Virus record (IMG/VR): IMGVR_UViG_3300036835_000237
Coordinates: 1 to 20,554 of that record
From: a virus
Length of the DNA: 20,554 nucleotides
Strand: one strand, 5' to 3'
This document shows positions 20,342 to 20,554 of this stretch, piece after piece. How positions within the stretch are numbered: position 1 is the stretch's first letter; each line of letters begins with the position of its first letter. The notes under the pieces were generated by a model. It was not told the origin of the DNA, searched no databases, and saw only the letters and a list, made by a program, of their open reading frames with translations. The position numbers and the translations under genes are program-made.

Positions 20342-20453
20342 CAAAACAATGCGACCACTAATCCGAAAAAAATTCTGCACGCGGATTACCCCCCGAATTT
20401 TTAGCGCGCCACCGCCGGGCAAGTCCCCACTGACCGGCCGTTTTCCCCCCTGA
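20342..20453. promoter_or_regulatory. AT-rich palindromic spacer before the terminase
   Basis: On the circular map this joins bases 1-52 to form the 112-base gap between SNase-like and terminase genes. It contains TAATCCG (20359-20365) facing CGGATTA (20382-20388), and AAAAATTC (20368-20375) facing GAATTTTT (20395-20402). The two stems are mutually exclusive. Low GC is striking in this genome. It could be the terminator of the right-hand operon, the late promoter, or the packaging (cos or pac) site, which usually lies beside terminase genes. A 34-codon frame (ATG 20349 to TGA 20453) ends directly before the terminase ATG but lacks a ribosome site. Confidence 0.55.
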
Positions 20454-20554
20454 ATGGCTCAGACGCCGTACGCTGAGGCGCAGTACCGTCGTACACGGGC
20501 GTTGCTGCTGGGGTCGCCGGTGTTGTGCTCGGTTTGTGGGCGGGGGAGGGCGAC
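20402..20554. repeat. Right copy of terminal direct repeat
   Basis: Second copy of bases 1-153, with C at 20428 where the left copy has T. It contains the terminase spacer and the first codons of the terminase gene. Confidence 0.93.
20454..20554 (+). CDS. terL: Terminase large subunit, 5' fragment (second copy)
   Basis: The first 33 codons of the terminase gene, repeated because the contig wraps round. It runs off the window end and should not be counted as a separate gene. Confidence 0.9.
   Translation, partial: MAQTPYAEAQYRRTRALLLGSPVLCSVCGRGRA

Noticed and set aside
1-20554. CRISPR arrays and intact insertion sequences
   Set aside because: No regularly spaced repeats or transposase were seen; the only regular repeats are protein-coding (tape measure, collagen triplets).

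Overview
The window is best read as one complete, circularly mapping genome of about 20.4 kb from a small temperate siphovirus. Bases 1-153 recur at 20402-20554 with one mismatch, so the unique unit is about 20,401 bp. The high GC content (about 70% by eye), strong G/C preference at third codon positions, frequent GTG starts and siphoviral gene families point to an actinobacterial host. The host genus cannot be told from the sequence.

Layout: (1) 53-6735 is the packaging, head and head-tail joining block: HNH-fused large terminase, portal, HK97-type prohead protease, major capsid protein, small HeH/SAP-like protein, adaptor, tail terminator candidate, major tail protein and an HK97-gp10-like protein. 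(2) 6720-12447 is the tail block: tail assembly chaperone with a probable -1 frameshift, tape measure, Dit-like protein, hub-like protein and two further tip/fibre proteins. (3) 12454-13243 holds two small holin-like membrane proteins and a membrane-anchored collagen-like protein. (4) 13252-15224 is the lysogeny module: a leftward small HTH protein (the only convincing minus-strand gene), a 465-bp control region with dyad operators, a small ORF and a tyrosine integrase. The 3' end of the integrase gene contains a tRNA T-arm/acceptor sequence, the probable attP core. (5) 15221-18345 is a tightly overlapping rightward operon of small accessory genes. It includes a protein with a methyltransferase-like PC motif, an RPF-like transglycosylase and a RecT-like annealing protein. 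(6) 18346-18556 is a noncoding region with a perfect DnaA box in the loop of a long hairpin, a good origin candidate. (7) 18557-20341 holds small proteins, a Gln/Glu-rich peptide, a one-helix membrane peptide, a secreted transglutaminase-like protein and an SNase-like nuclease. An AT-rich palindromic spacer then leads back to the terminase.

Almost every junction in the accessory operon is an ATGA, GTGA or TAATG overlap, so translation is probably coupled throughout. No small terminase, DNA polymerase, primase or helicase was recognised, and no classical amidase or peptidase endolysin. The genome probably relies on host replication proteins and on an unusual lysis enzyme. The most notable features are a perfect 22-bp hairpin that holds both the terminase stop and the portal start, an attP core inside the integrase reading frame, and the DnaA-box stem-loop.
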